Source: an uncultured Eubacteriales bacterium (GTDB lineage: Bacteria; Bacillota; Clostridia; Oscillospirales; Butyricicoccaceae). From it: a DNA stretch of 28,586 bases. Below are positions 1 through 7,763 of the stretch, in pieces (position 1 is the stretch's first letter; every line of letters starts with the position of its first letter). The stretch spans positions 1-28,586 of the forward strand of contig CAJUIK010000018.1 in NCBI GenBank assembly GCA_910585875.1, read 5' to 3'. The position numbers and the translations under genes are program-made. A model generated the notes under the pieces. It was given only the letters and a program-made list of their open reading frames with translations. It was not told the origin of the DNA and made no database searches.

Positions 1-122
1 ATTCATGATCATCCATCCCATTCTCCATGCGGCGTGTGGAGCTCCGTCCCGCCGCCGCATGGCGCGGCGGAACACAGGTACCCTGGGGTCAATATATGTT
101 CTCCTCGGTCAAAACGGCGCTG

Positions 123-782
123 TCATCCCGCTTTTTCAGGGAAAATGCCATAAACAAAGGCGCCCACGCGGCTCTGAGCCAAACTCTGCTGGTCCAAAAA
201 TCCGCCCACGCCCTGGGGAGCGAAGGCCCGCATCCCCAAACAGAGCAGCAGGACGATCAGCAGCCCTCCCGCGGCGCCCAAGGCCAAGCCGGCCCCGTGG
301 TTGACGGCCCGCACGATGGGCAACTTGCTGCCCGCCAGCCGAACCAATATCCAGATAATCCCTTTGCAGACGGCAAAGCCGATGAGAAAGGCCAAAACCG
401 GAGCGATTTCCTGGCTGACAGCCTTGGCCGCAGCGGAAAGCAGATCCTGGCCGGAAACCTGCAAATTCTGGCGCACCGCGTCAAACAAGTGCTCTGGAAT
501 CCTCAAAGACTGCATCAGCGAATCCAGCTGGGCGGTCAAGGCCGACGCCGGCCCTTGAATCGCCTGCGACAGCCGATCGCCGGCGGCCCGCAGCAGCATT
601 TTTTCCACAGAAGGCTCCAATATACCGGCGATCATAGGCGTAAGGGCCGGAGCGGCGATTTTGACTGCGCCCACATAGGAAATCAGCGAGCCGCACAGGC
701 CGGCTATCGCCCCAAAAACGCCTTTGCGGGCGCCCATCCAACAGGCGCCCAAGAAAATCAACACAAAAATCAAATCGACCAT
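123..782 (-). CDS. CvpA family membrane protein
   Basis: A 219-residue protein that starts MVDLIFVLIFLGACWMGARK, a typical CvpA-family opening with a first membrane helix and a Gly-rich turn. Further hydrophobic segments lie near residues 22-45, 135-158 and 170-200, giving about four helices. CvpA proteins are inner-membrane proteins linked to colicin V export and to envelope stress; the biochemical role is not settled. I chose the ATG at 782 because an AGGAAGG ribosome site lies just upstream (789-794); a longer reading from a TTG at 830 would overlap the preceding gene and has no ribosome site. It follows the DUF5711 gene by 44 bases on the same strand, so it probably shares its transcript. 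Family call fairly sure, function not. Confidence 0.72.
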   Translation of the reverse strand: MVDLIFVLIFLGACWMGARKGVFGAIAGLCGSLISYVGAVKIAAPALTPMIAGILEPSVEKMLLRAAGDRLSQAIQGPASALTAQLDSLMQSLRIPEHLFDAVRQNLQVSGQDLLSAAAKAVSQEIAPVLAFLIGFAVCKGIIWILVRLAGSKLPIVRAVNHGAGLALGAAGGLLIVLLLCLGMRAFAPQGVGGFLDQQSLAQSRVGAFVYGIFPEKAG

Positions 783-826
783 ATTCGCCTTCCTACTTTC
801 ATCGAAACAACGTTTTTTGTCAATCC

Positions 827-2038
827 TCAATCCATATACCGAAATTCCGCCCGATCGGCGTAAATCAGCGCCACGCCGCCGTCCTCCCGCTGGAGGATCG
901 CCCGGGCCTTGACTTCTGGATAGGAGGCGCTTCTGCCCCCCGGCAGGATAGACGCCTGCTCTACCCGGTCCCGCAGCAGCAGCGCCACATAATCGCCGCC
1001 ATAGGAGATATCCCGGGCCGCTTCGGCGTACAGGCGGTCAAAAACAAGCTCCCCGTCTTCCCCAATCACCGCCGCCCGAGTCCGTTGATTTTTATCCCCG
1101 GTCTCCAGCGCCAGGCAGGGCAGCCGGCCCATTTCGTGGCAAAACGTCACAGCCGAACCCTTGAGGTATTCAAAGCGGCCCCGCTCCCGGCCCTTTTCGT
1201 CATAGGAAAAAACCCCTCGGTCGGCCACAATCATCAGAGAATCCTGTTCATAGTATTCCATGGAATAGACCGTCAAATCGCCCAAAGGGATATCAAAAAG
1301 CGGCTCTTCCCTATCGGTGGAAAACACCCGAACGGCGGAAACCCGCCGCCCGCCTTCTTCGCTCATGCACAAAGCGGCCAGCCGCCGGGCGTCCGGCGAG
1401 ACGCAGGATTTCATGATATAATATTCTGAGGTGCTCCATTTAAACCGGCTTTTTTTCTGATTGTCATATAAAGTAACGGCGGCACGGTAGCCCTGCTCGT
1501 CCGTCACCACGCTGAACGCCCCGTTATAATTGACTGAGGCGGAGATGACGTCCGATTCCAGCTCCATTTGCCACAGGGCGGCGTACCGGTTGGTCAGGCA
1601 AAGGCTCTTGCCCCCTCTGTCGTAGGCCAGCAGATTGTCCGCGGCGGCGCTCAGGGCGGGGTTGGCGTATTTCAGCTGGGCCCGGAGCTGCTCTTGCCCT
1701 TGGGCGTTGATAAAGCTCAAGGTATCCCCGCTGAAAGCCGCCAGGCCGTCGCCAAAGGCCTGGCAGACGCTGCCGGACTCCATAGCAAAGGACAGCCCGC
1801 CGGCTCCCACGCCGCCCGACGGGGAATCGGAGAGATAAGAGGCCGCCCGGCGCAGGTTGGTCAGAGAAAGCTGCTCATGGTAATTCCAAATAGAGTAGAT
1901 GAGAAAGCACAGCAGCCCCAAAACGGATAGGCTCTTCAGCAGGCCGCAGACCCGCCGCCGCCGGTCCGGCCGGAAGGGGGTGATATTGTCCAAACCCGCC
2001 GCCGAGAGGGGGGGCGGCGCCTTGCGAAAGTCAGACAT
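827..2038 (-). CDS. DUF5711-like single-pass membrane protein
   Basis: A 403-residue protein with a short Arg-rich cytoplasmic N-terminus (RPDRRRR near residues 24-29), one membrane helix at about 32-51, and a large extracytoplasmic region of repeated short strands with Tyr/Asp/Gly turns. This resembles the beta-propeller-like DUF5711 proteins of Clostridia, whose function is unknown. The start at 2038 (MSDFRK) overlaps the end of truA by 8 bases (ATG at 2036-2038, truA stop at 2031-2033), suggesting translational coupling; an upstream ATG at 2056 lies deeper in truA. It sits between truA and cvpA on one transcript. No catalytic motif was recognised. The family name is from memory of the pattern. 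Confidence 0.62.
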   Translation of the reverse strand: MSDFRKAPPPLSAAGLDNITPFRPDRRRRVCGLLKSLSVLGLLCFLIYSIWNYHEQLSLTNLRRAASYLSDSPSGGVGAGGLSFAMESGSVCQAFGDGLAAFSGDTLSFINAQGQEQLRAQLKYANPALSAAADNLLAYDRGGKSLCLTNRYAALWQMELESDVISASVNYNGAFSVVTDEQGYRAAVTLYDNQKKSRFKWSTSEYYIMKSCVSPDARRLAALCMSEEGGRRVSAVRVFSTDREEPLFDIPLGDLTVYSMEYYEQDSLMIVADRGVFSYDEKGRERGRFEYLKGSAVTFCHEMGRLPCLALETGDKNQRTRAAVIGEDGELVFDRLYAEAARDISYGGDYVALLLRDRVEQASILPGGRSASYPEVKARAILQREDGGVALIYADRAEFRYMD

Positions 2039-2816
2039 CCAGCTCCTCCATCCCATAATCCAGGCCCGTCATATACAAGCCGCAGGCCGGCGCCGTGGGG
2101 CCGCCTCTCTCCCTGTCCCGAGAGGCCAGCACGTCGGGGATATCCTCGGGCAGGATCTTGCCCAGGCCGCAATAGATCAGCGTACCCGCGATGGCCCGGG
2201 CCATATTGTATAAAAACCCGTCGGCCCGCACGCGGACGGCGATCAGATCCTGCTGCCGCTCCGCCTTGCAATAGAGCATCGTGCGCACCGTGCTGCGCAC
2301 CGGCGTGCCCACGCTGCGCACGGCGGCAAAGTCCTGCCGGCCCTCAAAATGGGGCGCCGCCCGAACCATGGCGTCAAAATCCAGGGGAGCGGGGCAGAAA
2401 TAGGCCCGGTTCTGGTAAAAGGGGTTGCGCACGCGGCTGTTGTGAATCAAGTAGGTGTATTCCTTGCTGCGGCAGCTGAACCGGGCGTCGAACTCCCGGG
2501 GAACCTCAACCGCCCGGCTCACCGAAATATCCTCGGGCAGATACGCGTTGACAGCCAGAGGCAATTTATCCAGAGGAATGCTCGTCCGCATGGGGCTGTT
2601 GGCCACATAGGCCCGGGCATGAACGCCGGCGTCTGTGCGCCCCACGCCGGAAAGGCTGACTTGGCAGCCCGTCGCCTTGGCCAGGGCTTCCTGCAGCGCC
2701 TGTTGAATCGTCATGGCGTTGTTTTGATATTGCCAGCCGTGGTAGTTGGTCCCCAAATAGGACAGCCGGAGGGCGACGTTCCGCTCCGGCGGCTTTTTCT
2801 TCTGTTTGGCGCTCAT
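2031..2816 (-). CDS. truA: tRNA pseudouridine(38-40) synthase TruA
   Basis: A 261-residue protein of normal family length. It isomerises uridines 38-40 in the tRNA anticodon arm to pseudouridine. The signature GRTDAGVHARA is at residues 59-69, with the catalytic aspartate at residue 62; the N-terminal strand motif YLGTNYHGWQYQ (20-31) is also typical. Its ATG overlaps the ecfT stop in an ATGA arrangement (2813-2816), so it is translationally coupled to the ECF transporter genes. The ecfA1-ecfA2-ecfT-truA order is widespread in Firmicutes; there truA is usually followed by rplM and rpsI, whereas here DUF5711 and CvpA genes follow. Confidence 0.96.
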   Translation of the reverse strand: MSAKQKKKPPERNVALRLSYLGTNYHGWQYQNNAMTIQQALQEALAKATGCQVSLSGVGRTDAGVHARAYVANSPMRTSIPLDKLPLAVNAYLPEDISVSRAVEVPREFDARFSCRSKEYTYLIHNSRVRNPFYQNRAYFCPAPLDFDAMVRAAPHFEGRQDFAAVRSVGTPVRSTVRTMLYCKAERQQDLIAVRVRADGFLYNMARAIAGTLIYCGLGKILPEDIPDVLASRDRERGGPTAPACGLYMTGLDYGMEELDV

Positions 2817-3616
2817 GGCATGATCCTCCCCGCCCCAAAGGCCGCCAAGGCAAACAAAAGGGCCAGGGCGAACGCCGCCCCGTCATTTTTGCCCATTTTC
2901 AGCTGTTTCATCCGAGTACGGCCCTGACCGCCCCGATAAAGGCGGCACTCCATAGCCACAGAAAGCTCGTCCGCCCGCCGAAAGGCGGAGATAAACAACG
3001 GCGTCAGCACCGGAATCAGCGCTTTGGCCCGGCGCATTAAATTGCCGCTCTCAAAATCCGCCCCCCGCGCCTTTTGAGCGCTCATGATTTTATCCGTCTC
3101 CTCGATCAAAGTGGGGATAAACCGCAGGGCGATGGTCATCATCATGGCGAATTCATGGACGGGAACCCGGAGCTTCGTCAGCGGCCGCATCAGGGTTTCG
3201 ATGGCGTCCGTCAGGGAAACCGGCGAAGTGCAGTAGGTCAGTAGCGAGGTAGAGGCCACCAGCATGACGATGCGGCTGGCCATATAGGCCGCGCTCTCCA
3301 GCCCTTCTACAGTGACGCGGAGAAAATGCCACTGCCACAAAATCTGTCCAGGGGTATAGAGCATATTGAGCACAGAGGTGAAAACGGCCAGGAAAGCGAT
3401 GGGCTTCAGGCTTTTGAGCAGCATCCGAAAGGGGATACGGGAAACCGCCGTCACGCCGACGACGGCCAGAGCGCACAATAAGTAGGCTGCCGGGCCGCGC
3501 GCCAAAAACAAAATCAGAAGATAGGAAAAGCTGAGAATCAGCTTGGTACGGGAATCCAGCCGATGCACCGGGCTGTCTACGGGGAAATACTGGCCCAACG
3601 TGATGTCCTTCAGCAT
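2813..3616 (-). CDS. ecfT: ECF transporter transmembrane component EcfT
   Basis: A 267-residue membrane protein with hydrophobic segments near 24-60, 70-90, 110-128, 150-170 and 245-262. EcfT couples the two ATPases to interchangeable S components that bind vitamins or metals. The N-terminal GQYFPVDSPVHRLDSRTK is characteristic. Of the two cytoplasmic coupling helices, the first carries the classic ARG (residues 183-185); the second has ECRLY (223-227) where an A/S-R-G motif is commonly found, so it keeps the Arg but not the Gly. The ATG at 3616 overlaps the ecfA2 stop by 7 bases. No S component lies in the window, as expected for a group II module shared by scattered S subunits. Confidence 0.95.
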   Translation of the reverse strand: MLKDITLGQYFPVDSPVHRLDSRTKLILSFSYLLILFLARGPAAYLLCALAVVGVTAVSRIPFRMLLKSLKPIAFLAVFTSVLNMLYTPGQILWQWHFLRVTVEGLESAAYMASRIVMLVASTSLLTYCTSPVSLTDAIETLMRPLTKLRVPVHEFAMMMTIALRFIPTLIEETDKIMSAQKARGADFESGNLMRRAKALIPVLTPLFISAFRRADELSVAMECRLYRGGQGRTRMKQLKMGKNDGAAFALALLFALAAFGAGRIMP

Positions 3617-4476
3617 AGTTTCCCCTCCCTTTTGCAGCGCAGCAGCTCCTCCTTCGCCTGCTCGACGGTATAAACCCCCGCGTTCACAGGCGCCCCAAGC
3701 TCCCGCAGCCGCAAAAAGACCTGGGTAATCTGAGGCACGTCCAGCCCGGCGTCGGCCAGCTGCCGGGCCTGAGAAAAGACCTGGGGCGGGGTTCCCTCCA
3801 TAAAAATTTTGCCTCCCCGCATCACCACAATGCGGCTGGCCAGGCGGGCGGCGTCCTCCATGCTGTGGGTGACGAAAATCACCGTGGCGCCCTTTTGCCT
3901 GTGGTATTGCTGGATAAAGCGGAAAACCTCCTCCCGGCCTCGGGGGTCCAATCCGGCGGCGGGCTCGTCCAACACCAGAGCCTCGGGCTCCATAGCCAGC
4001 ACCCCTGCCAAAGCCACCCGCCGCTTCTGCCCGCCGGACAGATCGAAGGGCGATTTTCCCAGATCCTCCTCCCCCATGCCGCAGGCGGCCAGCGATTCCA
4101 CCGCCCGACGGCGGATTTCCTCCGGCGGTAGGCCCATATTCTTGGGGCCGTAGGAGACGTCGGCCTCTACCGTCTCTTCAAAAAGCTGATTTTCTGGGTA
4201 TTGAAACACCAGCCCCACCTTGAATCGAGCCTGACGGGTCAGGGCCTTGTCCTGCCAGATGTCCTGGCCGTGGAGCAGCACCCGGCCCCGAGAGGGCTTG
4301 AGCAGCCCGTTGAAATGCTGGATCAGGGTGGATTTGCCCGAACCGGTGTGTCCGATGACTGCCAAAAACTCCCCTTTGGCCACCGAAAGGTTCACGCCCT
4401 CCACCGCCGCCTTTTCAAAAGGCGTGCCCGGGCTGTAAATATAGGTCAGGTCCTGTACCCGCAATATTTCTTCCAC
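3610..4476 (-). CDS. ecfA2: ECF transporter ATPase EcfA2
   Basis: A 288-residue ABC ATPase that energises ECF vitamin/metal uptake as a heterodimer with EcfA1. Walker A GHTGSGKST is at residues 42-50, the Q-loop FQYPENQLFE at 91-100, signature LSGGQ at 146-150 and Walker B LVLDEP at 167-172. The QLFE pattern and the long C-terminal tail are EcfA2-like. I chose a GTG start at 4476: GGAGG lies seven bases upstream, inside the last codons of ecfA1, and the ecfA1 stop (4479-4481) is two bases away. The upstream ATG at 4515 would add 13 non-family residues. Downstream overlap with ecfT supports one coupled operon. Confidence 0.94.
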   Translation of the reverse strand: MEEILRVQDLTYIYSPGTPFEKAAVEGVNLSVAKGEFLAVIGHTGSGKSTLIQHFNGLLKPSRGRVLLHGQDIWQDKALTRQARFKVGLVFQYPENQLFEETVEADVSYGPKNMGLPPEEIRRRAVESLAACGMGEEDLGKSPFDLSGGQKRRVALAGVLAMEPEALVLDEPAAGLDPRGREEVFRFIQQYHRQKGATVIFVTHSMEDAARLASRIVVMRGGKIFMEGTPPQVFSQARQLADAGLDVPQITQVFLRLRELGAPVNAGVYTVEQAKEELLRCKREGKLC

Positions 4477-4478
4477 AG

Positions 4479-5327
4479 TCAGCCCTCCAAAAAAGAAATC
4501 AGCCGGCGGGCGCACTCCTCCACCGTCAGCGCGTCGATGGGCAGGTCGAAGCCCTCCTGGTTCAGGGCCTCCAAAATTTCCACCGTTTGGGGGGAGCCCA
4601 GCCCGGCCTCCCGCATCATTTCGGTCTGGGAGAAAATCTGCCGAGGGGGGCCGTCGGCTATGACCCTGCCGTCCTCGATCACCACCACCCGCTGGGCCTG
4701 GGCGGCCTCGTCCATATGGTGGGTGATCAGCACGGCCGTAATCCCCTGCTCCTGGTGGAGCCGGCGGACGGCGGCCATCACCTCCCGCCGGCCGTTGGGA
4801 TCCAGCATGGCGGTGGGCTCGTCCAGCACGACGATCCGGGGTGCCATCGCCAGCACGCCGGCAATGGCTACCCGCTGCTTCTGCCCGCCGGACAGCATAT
4901 GGGGGGAGCTGTTTTTATATTCGGCCATGCCCACAGCCTCCAAAGCCTGATCCACCCGGCGGCGGATTTCCTCCGGGGGCAGGCCCAGGTTTTCCGGGGC
5001 GAAGGCTGCGTCCTCCTCCACAATAGTGGCCACGATCTGGTTGTCTGGGTTCTGAAAAACCATGCCCGCCGCCTCCCGGATTTGGAAACGCAGCTCTTCC
5101 CGGGCGGTATCCATGCCCGCCACCAGAACCTTGCCCTGGGTGGGAGTCAAAATGGCGTTGATATGCTTAGCAAAGGTGGATTTGCCCGAACCGTTGTGGC
5201 CCAGCACCGCCACAAAGGATCCCTGTTCAATTTCCAAGCTGATCCCGTCCAGGGCCAGCAGATCCGGCCGGTCTTCCCGGCGGGTATAAGTAAACGATAA
5301 CTCCTGCGCTTGGATGATCGGCTCCAT
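4479..5327 (-). CDS. ecfA1: ECF transporter ATPase EcfA1
   Basis: A 282-residue ABC ATPase, partner of EcfA2. Walker A GHNGSGKST is at 43-51, the Q-loop FQNPDNQIV at 91-99, signature LSGGQ at 145-149 and Walker B VVLDEP at 166-171. FQNPDNQ is typical of EcfA1. The start at 5327 is chosen because the residues that follow (MEPIIQAQELSFTY) begin the ABC fold and a G-rich ribosome site (AAGGGGGCGGGG) precedes it; a longer frame from 5414 adds 29 unlike residues. It is the first gene of the overlapping ecf-truA block. I found no convincing promoter in the 126 bases upstream, so it may be read partly from the methyltransferase promoter. Confidence 0.94.
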   Translation of the reverse strand: MEPIIQAQELSFTYTRREDRPDLLALDGISLEIEQGSFVAVLGHNGSGKSTFAKHINAILTPTQGKVLVAGMDTAREELRFQIREAAGMVFQNPDNQIVATIVEEDAAFAPENLGLPPEEIRRRVDQALEAVGMAEYKNSSPHMLSGGQKQRVAIAGVLAMAPRIVVLDEPTAMLDPNGRREVMAAVRRLHQEQGITAVLITHHMDEAAQAQRVVVIEDGRVIADGPPRQIFSQTEMMREAGLGSPQTVEILEALNQEGFDLPIDALTVEECARRLISFLEG

Positions 5328-5453
5328 CAACCCCGCCCCCTTTTTCTGCTTGAATCCATAAGCCGCGTCAAATAACCTTACGAAAACGAACTCCTCATAA
5401 ATAAAAAGAGACACTGCGCGCCTCGCTCAAAAAGCCTCGGCGAGATAAACCGA

Positions 5454-6335
5454 CTATAACGCCGGCCTTTCCTGGCCAATCCAGCGGCTGGTATGGCCGC
5501 AGGGCAGGCCCAGGCCGCTTTGGGTCACGGGCAGCAGCAGCTCGCCGCTTTCAATCCGCCCGCCGAAGCGAGGCAAAAGGCTGAGCCCCAACAGATAGGC
5601 GGGCGTCGCCGGCGAAATGCCTGTGGTATAGGAATTGATAACGACAAACAGCGGGTCGTCGCTGAGCAGCTGGACGCACAGGTCCAGGAAAGGGGCGATG
5701 TTTTCTTCAAACTTCCACACCTCGCCGGAAGGACCCCGGCCGTAGGAGGGCGGGTCCATCACAATGGCGTCGTAGCGGCGTCCCCGGCGGATTTCCCGCT
5801 GGATGAATTTCTGGCAGTCGTCCACAATATAGCGAATCGGCGCCTCCCCCAGGCCGGAAAGCCGGGCGTTTTCCTTGGCAAATCCCACGATTCCCTTGGA
5901 AGCGTCCACATGACAGACGGAAGCGCCGGCGGCGGCCGCGGCCAGAGTGGCCCCTCCTGTGTACGCAAAGAGATTGAGCAGGCTCACAGGCTTGCGCCGG
6001 CGGCGCTGTTCCACAGCCCGGCGGATGAAGTCCCAGTTGACCGCCTGCTCGGGAAAAACGCCGGTGTGTTTGAAACCCATGGGCCTGATTTGGAACGTCA
6101 GATTCTCATATTGGATGGGCCAGCTCTCCGGCAGGCTGCGGATTTCCCAGCCGCCGCCCCCTTTTTCCGACCGGCGATAGACCCCGTTCGCCCTGTTCCA
6201 CAGGGGATGCTCCCCCCGAGGCCAGATAGCCTGCGGGTCGGGCCGAATCAAAATCTGCTTTCCCCAGCGCTCCAGCCGCTGGCCGCCGCCGCAGTCCAAC
6301 AGCTCATACTCTTTCCAGTTGTCCGCGCGCCACAT
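5454..6335 (-). CDS. Class I SAM-dependent rRNA-type methyltransferase
   Basis: A 293-residue protein of the SAM-binding methyltransferase family (PF10672-like, related to the RlmI/RlmK enzymes that methylate 23S rRNA). The SAM loop NLFAYTGG is at residues 121-128, the acidic VDAS at 143-146, and the catalytic/target motif MDPPSYGRG at 193-201. The N-terminal PUA-type domain of RlmI is absent; residues 1-100 instead form a short strand-rich region. The ATG at 6335 has AGAGGGGGAG six to seven bases upstream; the longer frame from 6362 contains that ribosome site. A good promoter (6406-6434) drives it. The exact target base cannot be told from sequence. Confidence 0.82.
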   Translation of the reverse strand: MWRADNWKEYELLDCGGGQRLERWGKQILIRPDPQAIWPRGEHPLWNRANGVYRRSEKGGGGWEIRSLPESWPIQYENLTFQIRPMGFKHTGVFPEQAVNWDFIRRAVEQRRRRKPVSLLNLFAYTGGATLAAAAAGASVCHVDASKGIVGFAKENARLSGLGEAPIRYIVDDCQKFIQREIRRGRRYDAIVMDPPSYGRGPSGEVWKFEENIAPFLDLCVQLLSDDPLFVVINSYTTGISPATPAYLLGLSLLPRFGGRIESGELLLPVTQSGLGLPCGHTSRWIGQERPAL

Positions 6336-6405
6336 CGTCGCTCCCCCTCTGTCTCTTTCCATCGCGGGCCGCTTTTGCCTGTTTTCCCCTGCCCGCAGTC
6401 AACCT

Positions 6406-6434
6406 ATTTTATCATCCGATATCTCATTCGTCAA
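6406..6434 (-). promoter_or_regulatory. Sigma-A-like promoter for the methyltransferase (and possibly the ecf operon)
   Basis: On the minus strand, TTGACG (6429-6434) is 17 bases from TAAAAT (6406-6411), with an extended TGA before the -10. The start point would fall near 6399, leaving a leader of about 64 bases before the methyltransferase. It is back to back with the response-regulator promoter. Confidence 0.72.
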
Positions 6435-6456
6435 TGAACTGCTTGTAAAAGCCTGC

Positions 6457-6486
6457 TTGCAAAATCTCCAGCCTGTATGATATACT
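6457..6486 (+). promoter_or_regulatory. Sigma-A-like promoter for the response regulator
   Basis: TTGCAA (6457-6462), an 18-base spacer and TATACT (6481-6486) with an extended TGA at 6478-6480. It lies about 49 bases before the response-regulator start and points away from the methyltransferase promoter. Confidence 0.68.
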
Positions 6487-6534
6487 ATAAAACAGAAGAA
6501 AAGCCAGGGATTCGCCGGCTGGAAAGGAAGCGTT

Positions 6535-6921
6535 ATGGAAAACAAAAAGATTTCTGTTTTGGCCTGCGACGACAGCGCTTTCGTGCGCATGATGGTTAAA
6601 AATATCCTGTCAAATGAGGAGTTTGAACTCGTGGGCGAAGCGGCAGACGGCGCGCAGGCCGTGGAGGAATTCCGCCGCTTGCAGCCGGATATCATGCTGC
6701 TAGACATTGTGATGCCCGAATTGGACGGCTTGGAAGCCGCCCAGCAGATTCTGTCCGAGGCGCCTGACTTCCCCATTGTGGTAATGTCGGAACGGACCAC
6801 AGCTTCCCTGATCGCCGAAGCCGTCAAACTGGGCGCACGAGGGTTTGTGACAAAGCCCTTCACGCCGTCGACTTTGCTGAAAGAACTGCGGCAGGCTCTG
6901 GTTCGTCACGCGCAACCATAA
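6535..6921 (+). CDS. Single-domain CheY-like response regulator
   Basis: A 128-residue stand-alone receiver domain. The acidic pair is D12-D13, the phospho-acceptor is D57 (DIMLLDIVMPELDG), the switch residue is S85 (VVMSERTT) and the conserved lysine is K107 (TKPF). There is no output domain, so it would act by protein contact after phosphorylation, as CheY and Spo0F do. The ribosome site GGAAAGGAAG precedes the ATG. No histidine kinase, chemotaxis or flagellar gene is nearby. It has its own promoter and terminator, so it is monocistronic. Receiver identity is secure; the pathway is unknown. Confidence 0.92.
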   Translation: MENKKISVLACDDSAFVRMMVKNILSNEEFELVGEAADGAQAVEEFRRLQPDIMLLDIVMPELDGLEAAQQILSEAPDFPIVVMSERTTASLIAEAVKLGARGFVTKPFTPSTLLKELRQALVRHAQP

Positions 6922-6965
6922 AAAGATCGGCCGGAGGGAAACGCTTCCCCCGTCTTACAGACACA

Positions 6966-6996
6966 AAAGCCCCCGGCGCGCTGCGCCGGGGGCTTT
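6966..6996. terminator. Bidirectional intrinsic terminator
   Basis: A perfect 14-base-pair stem, AAAGCCCCCGGCGC (6966-6979) and its complement (6983-6996), with a GCT loop. Because A's flank one arm and T's the other, it can stop both the plus-strand response regulator and the minus-strand PduL gene, which converge here. Confidence 0.85.
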
Positions 6997-7014
6997 CTAT
7001 CTTGTCAGGCAGGC

Positions 7015-7581
7015 TTATTTGACGATTTCGCCCTCCACCTCGCCGGCGATACCGGCGGCGTTGGCCTCGTCGGTGTCGATGTGCATCCGCAGCTGGAATT
7101 TTTCAGAAACCCGAACCACGGTTTCATTGAAGACCACAGAGCGCTCGCCCTTGGTTTTCACGCTGACTACGTCCTTGTCCTTCAGGCCCAGAGCCTGGGC
7201 GTCGGCGGGGGTCATGTGGATATGGCGCTTGGCGGCGATGACGCCGCAGGGGATGGTCACTTCGCCGGCCGGGCCCACCAGCTTGACGCTGGGAGAGCCT
7301 TCGATGTCGCCGCTTTCGCGGACGGGAACCTGGAGGCCCAGAGCCCGGGCGTCTGTAAAGGAAACCTCCACCTGGGCGGCGGCCCGCTCAGGCCCCAGGA
7401 TGCTCATGTTCAGAGCGCCTTTGGGGCCCTCCACCTTCACCTTTTCGTTGCAGGCGAACTGCCCGGGCTGGCTCAGCTCCTTCTTGGAGGTCAGCTGATA
7501 TCCCTCGCCGAACAGGATATCCACGTCCTTGCGGCTCAGATGCAGATGTCTTGCAGATGTTTCGATGATTACGTTGGCCAT
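7015..7581 (-). CDS. PduL-type phosphate acyltransferase (phosphotransacylase)
   Basis: A 188-residue protein made of two PduL half-domains. It interconverts acyl-CoA plus phosphate with acyl phosphate plus CoA; the family name is phosphate propanoyltransferase, but stand-alone copies often act on acetyl-CoA. The zinc-binding motifs HLHLS (residues 12-16) and RHIHMT (119-124) are both intact. It lacks an N-terminal encapsulation peptide and no microcompartment shell gene is near, so it is probably a soluble housekeeping enzyme in acetate formation; no ackA is adjacent. AAGGAG precedes the ATG at 7581. Promoter and terminator flank it, so it is monocistronic. Confidence 0.9.
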   Translation of the reverse strand: MANVIIETSARHLHLSRKDVDILFGEGYQLTSKKELSQPGQFACNEKVKVEGPKGALNMSILGPERAAAQVEVSFTDARALGLQVPVRESGDIEGSPSVKLVGPAGEVTIPCGVIAAKRHIHMTPADAQALGLKDKDVVSVKTKGERSVVFNETVVRVSEKFQLRMHIDTDEANAAGIAGEVEGEIVK

Positions 7582-7648
7582 TGTCTTCTATCTCCTTCAT
7601 GATCTATTTTATGTTTGGCGCCCTTTCGGGCCCTCTTCTATATAACTT

Positions 7649-7677
7649 ACCATATTCCCTGTCATTCCGCAACGCAA
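7649..7677 (-). promoter_or_regulatory. Probable promoter for the PduL gene
   Basis: On the minus strand, TTGCGT (7672-7677), a 17-base spacer and TATGGT (7649-7654). It lies about 70 bases before the PduL start and back to back with the promoter at 7692-7720. Confidence 0.5.
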
Positions 7678-7691
7678 ACCGCTGAAAAAAT

Positions 7692-7720
7692 TTGACGCGG
7701 TTTTACCGATGTGATATAGT
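7692..7720 (+). promoter_or_regulatory. Strong sigma-A-like promoter
   Basis: TTGACG (7692-7697), 17-base spacer, TATAGT (7715-7720) with extended TGA at 7712-7714. It serves the secreted/membrane protein that starts at 7764. Confidence 0.72.
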
Positions 7721-7763
7721 CGACACAGCTGAAAAGACCCGATTGTTCAGGAGGTATGAAAGG

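Noticed and set aside
1..60. A minus-strand frame open to the left edge (possible starts at 60 or 16)
   Set aside because: Only 5-20 codons are visible; a GGAG site precedes the ATG at 16, so a downstream gene may begin here, but this is too little to call.
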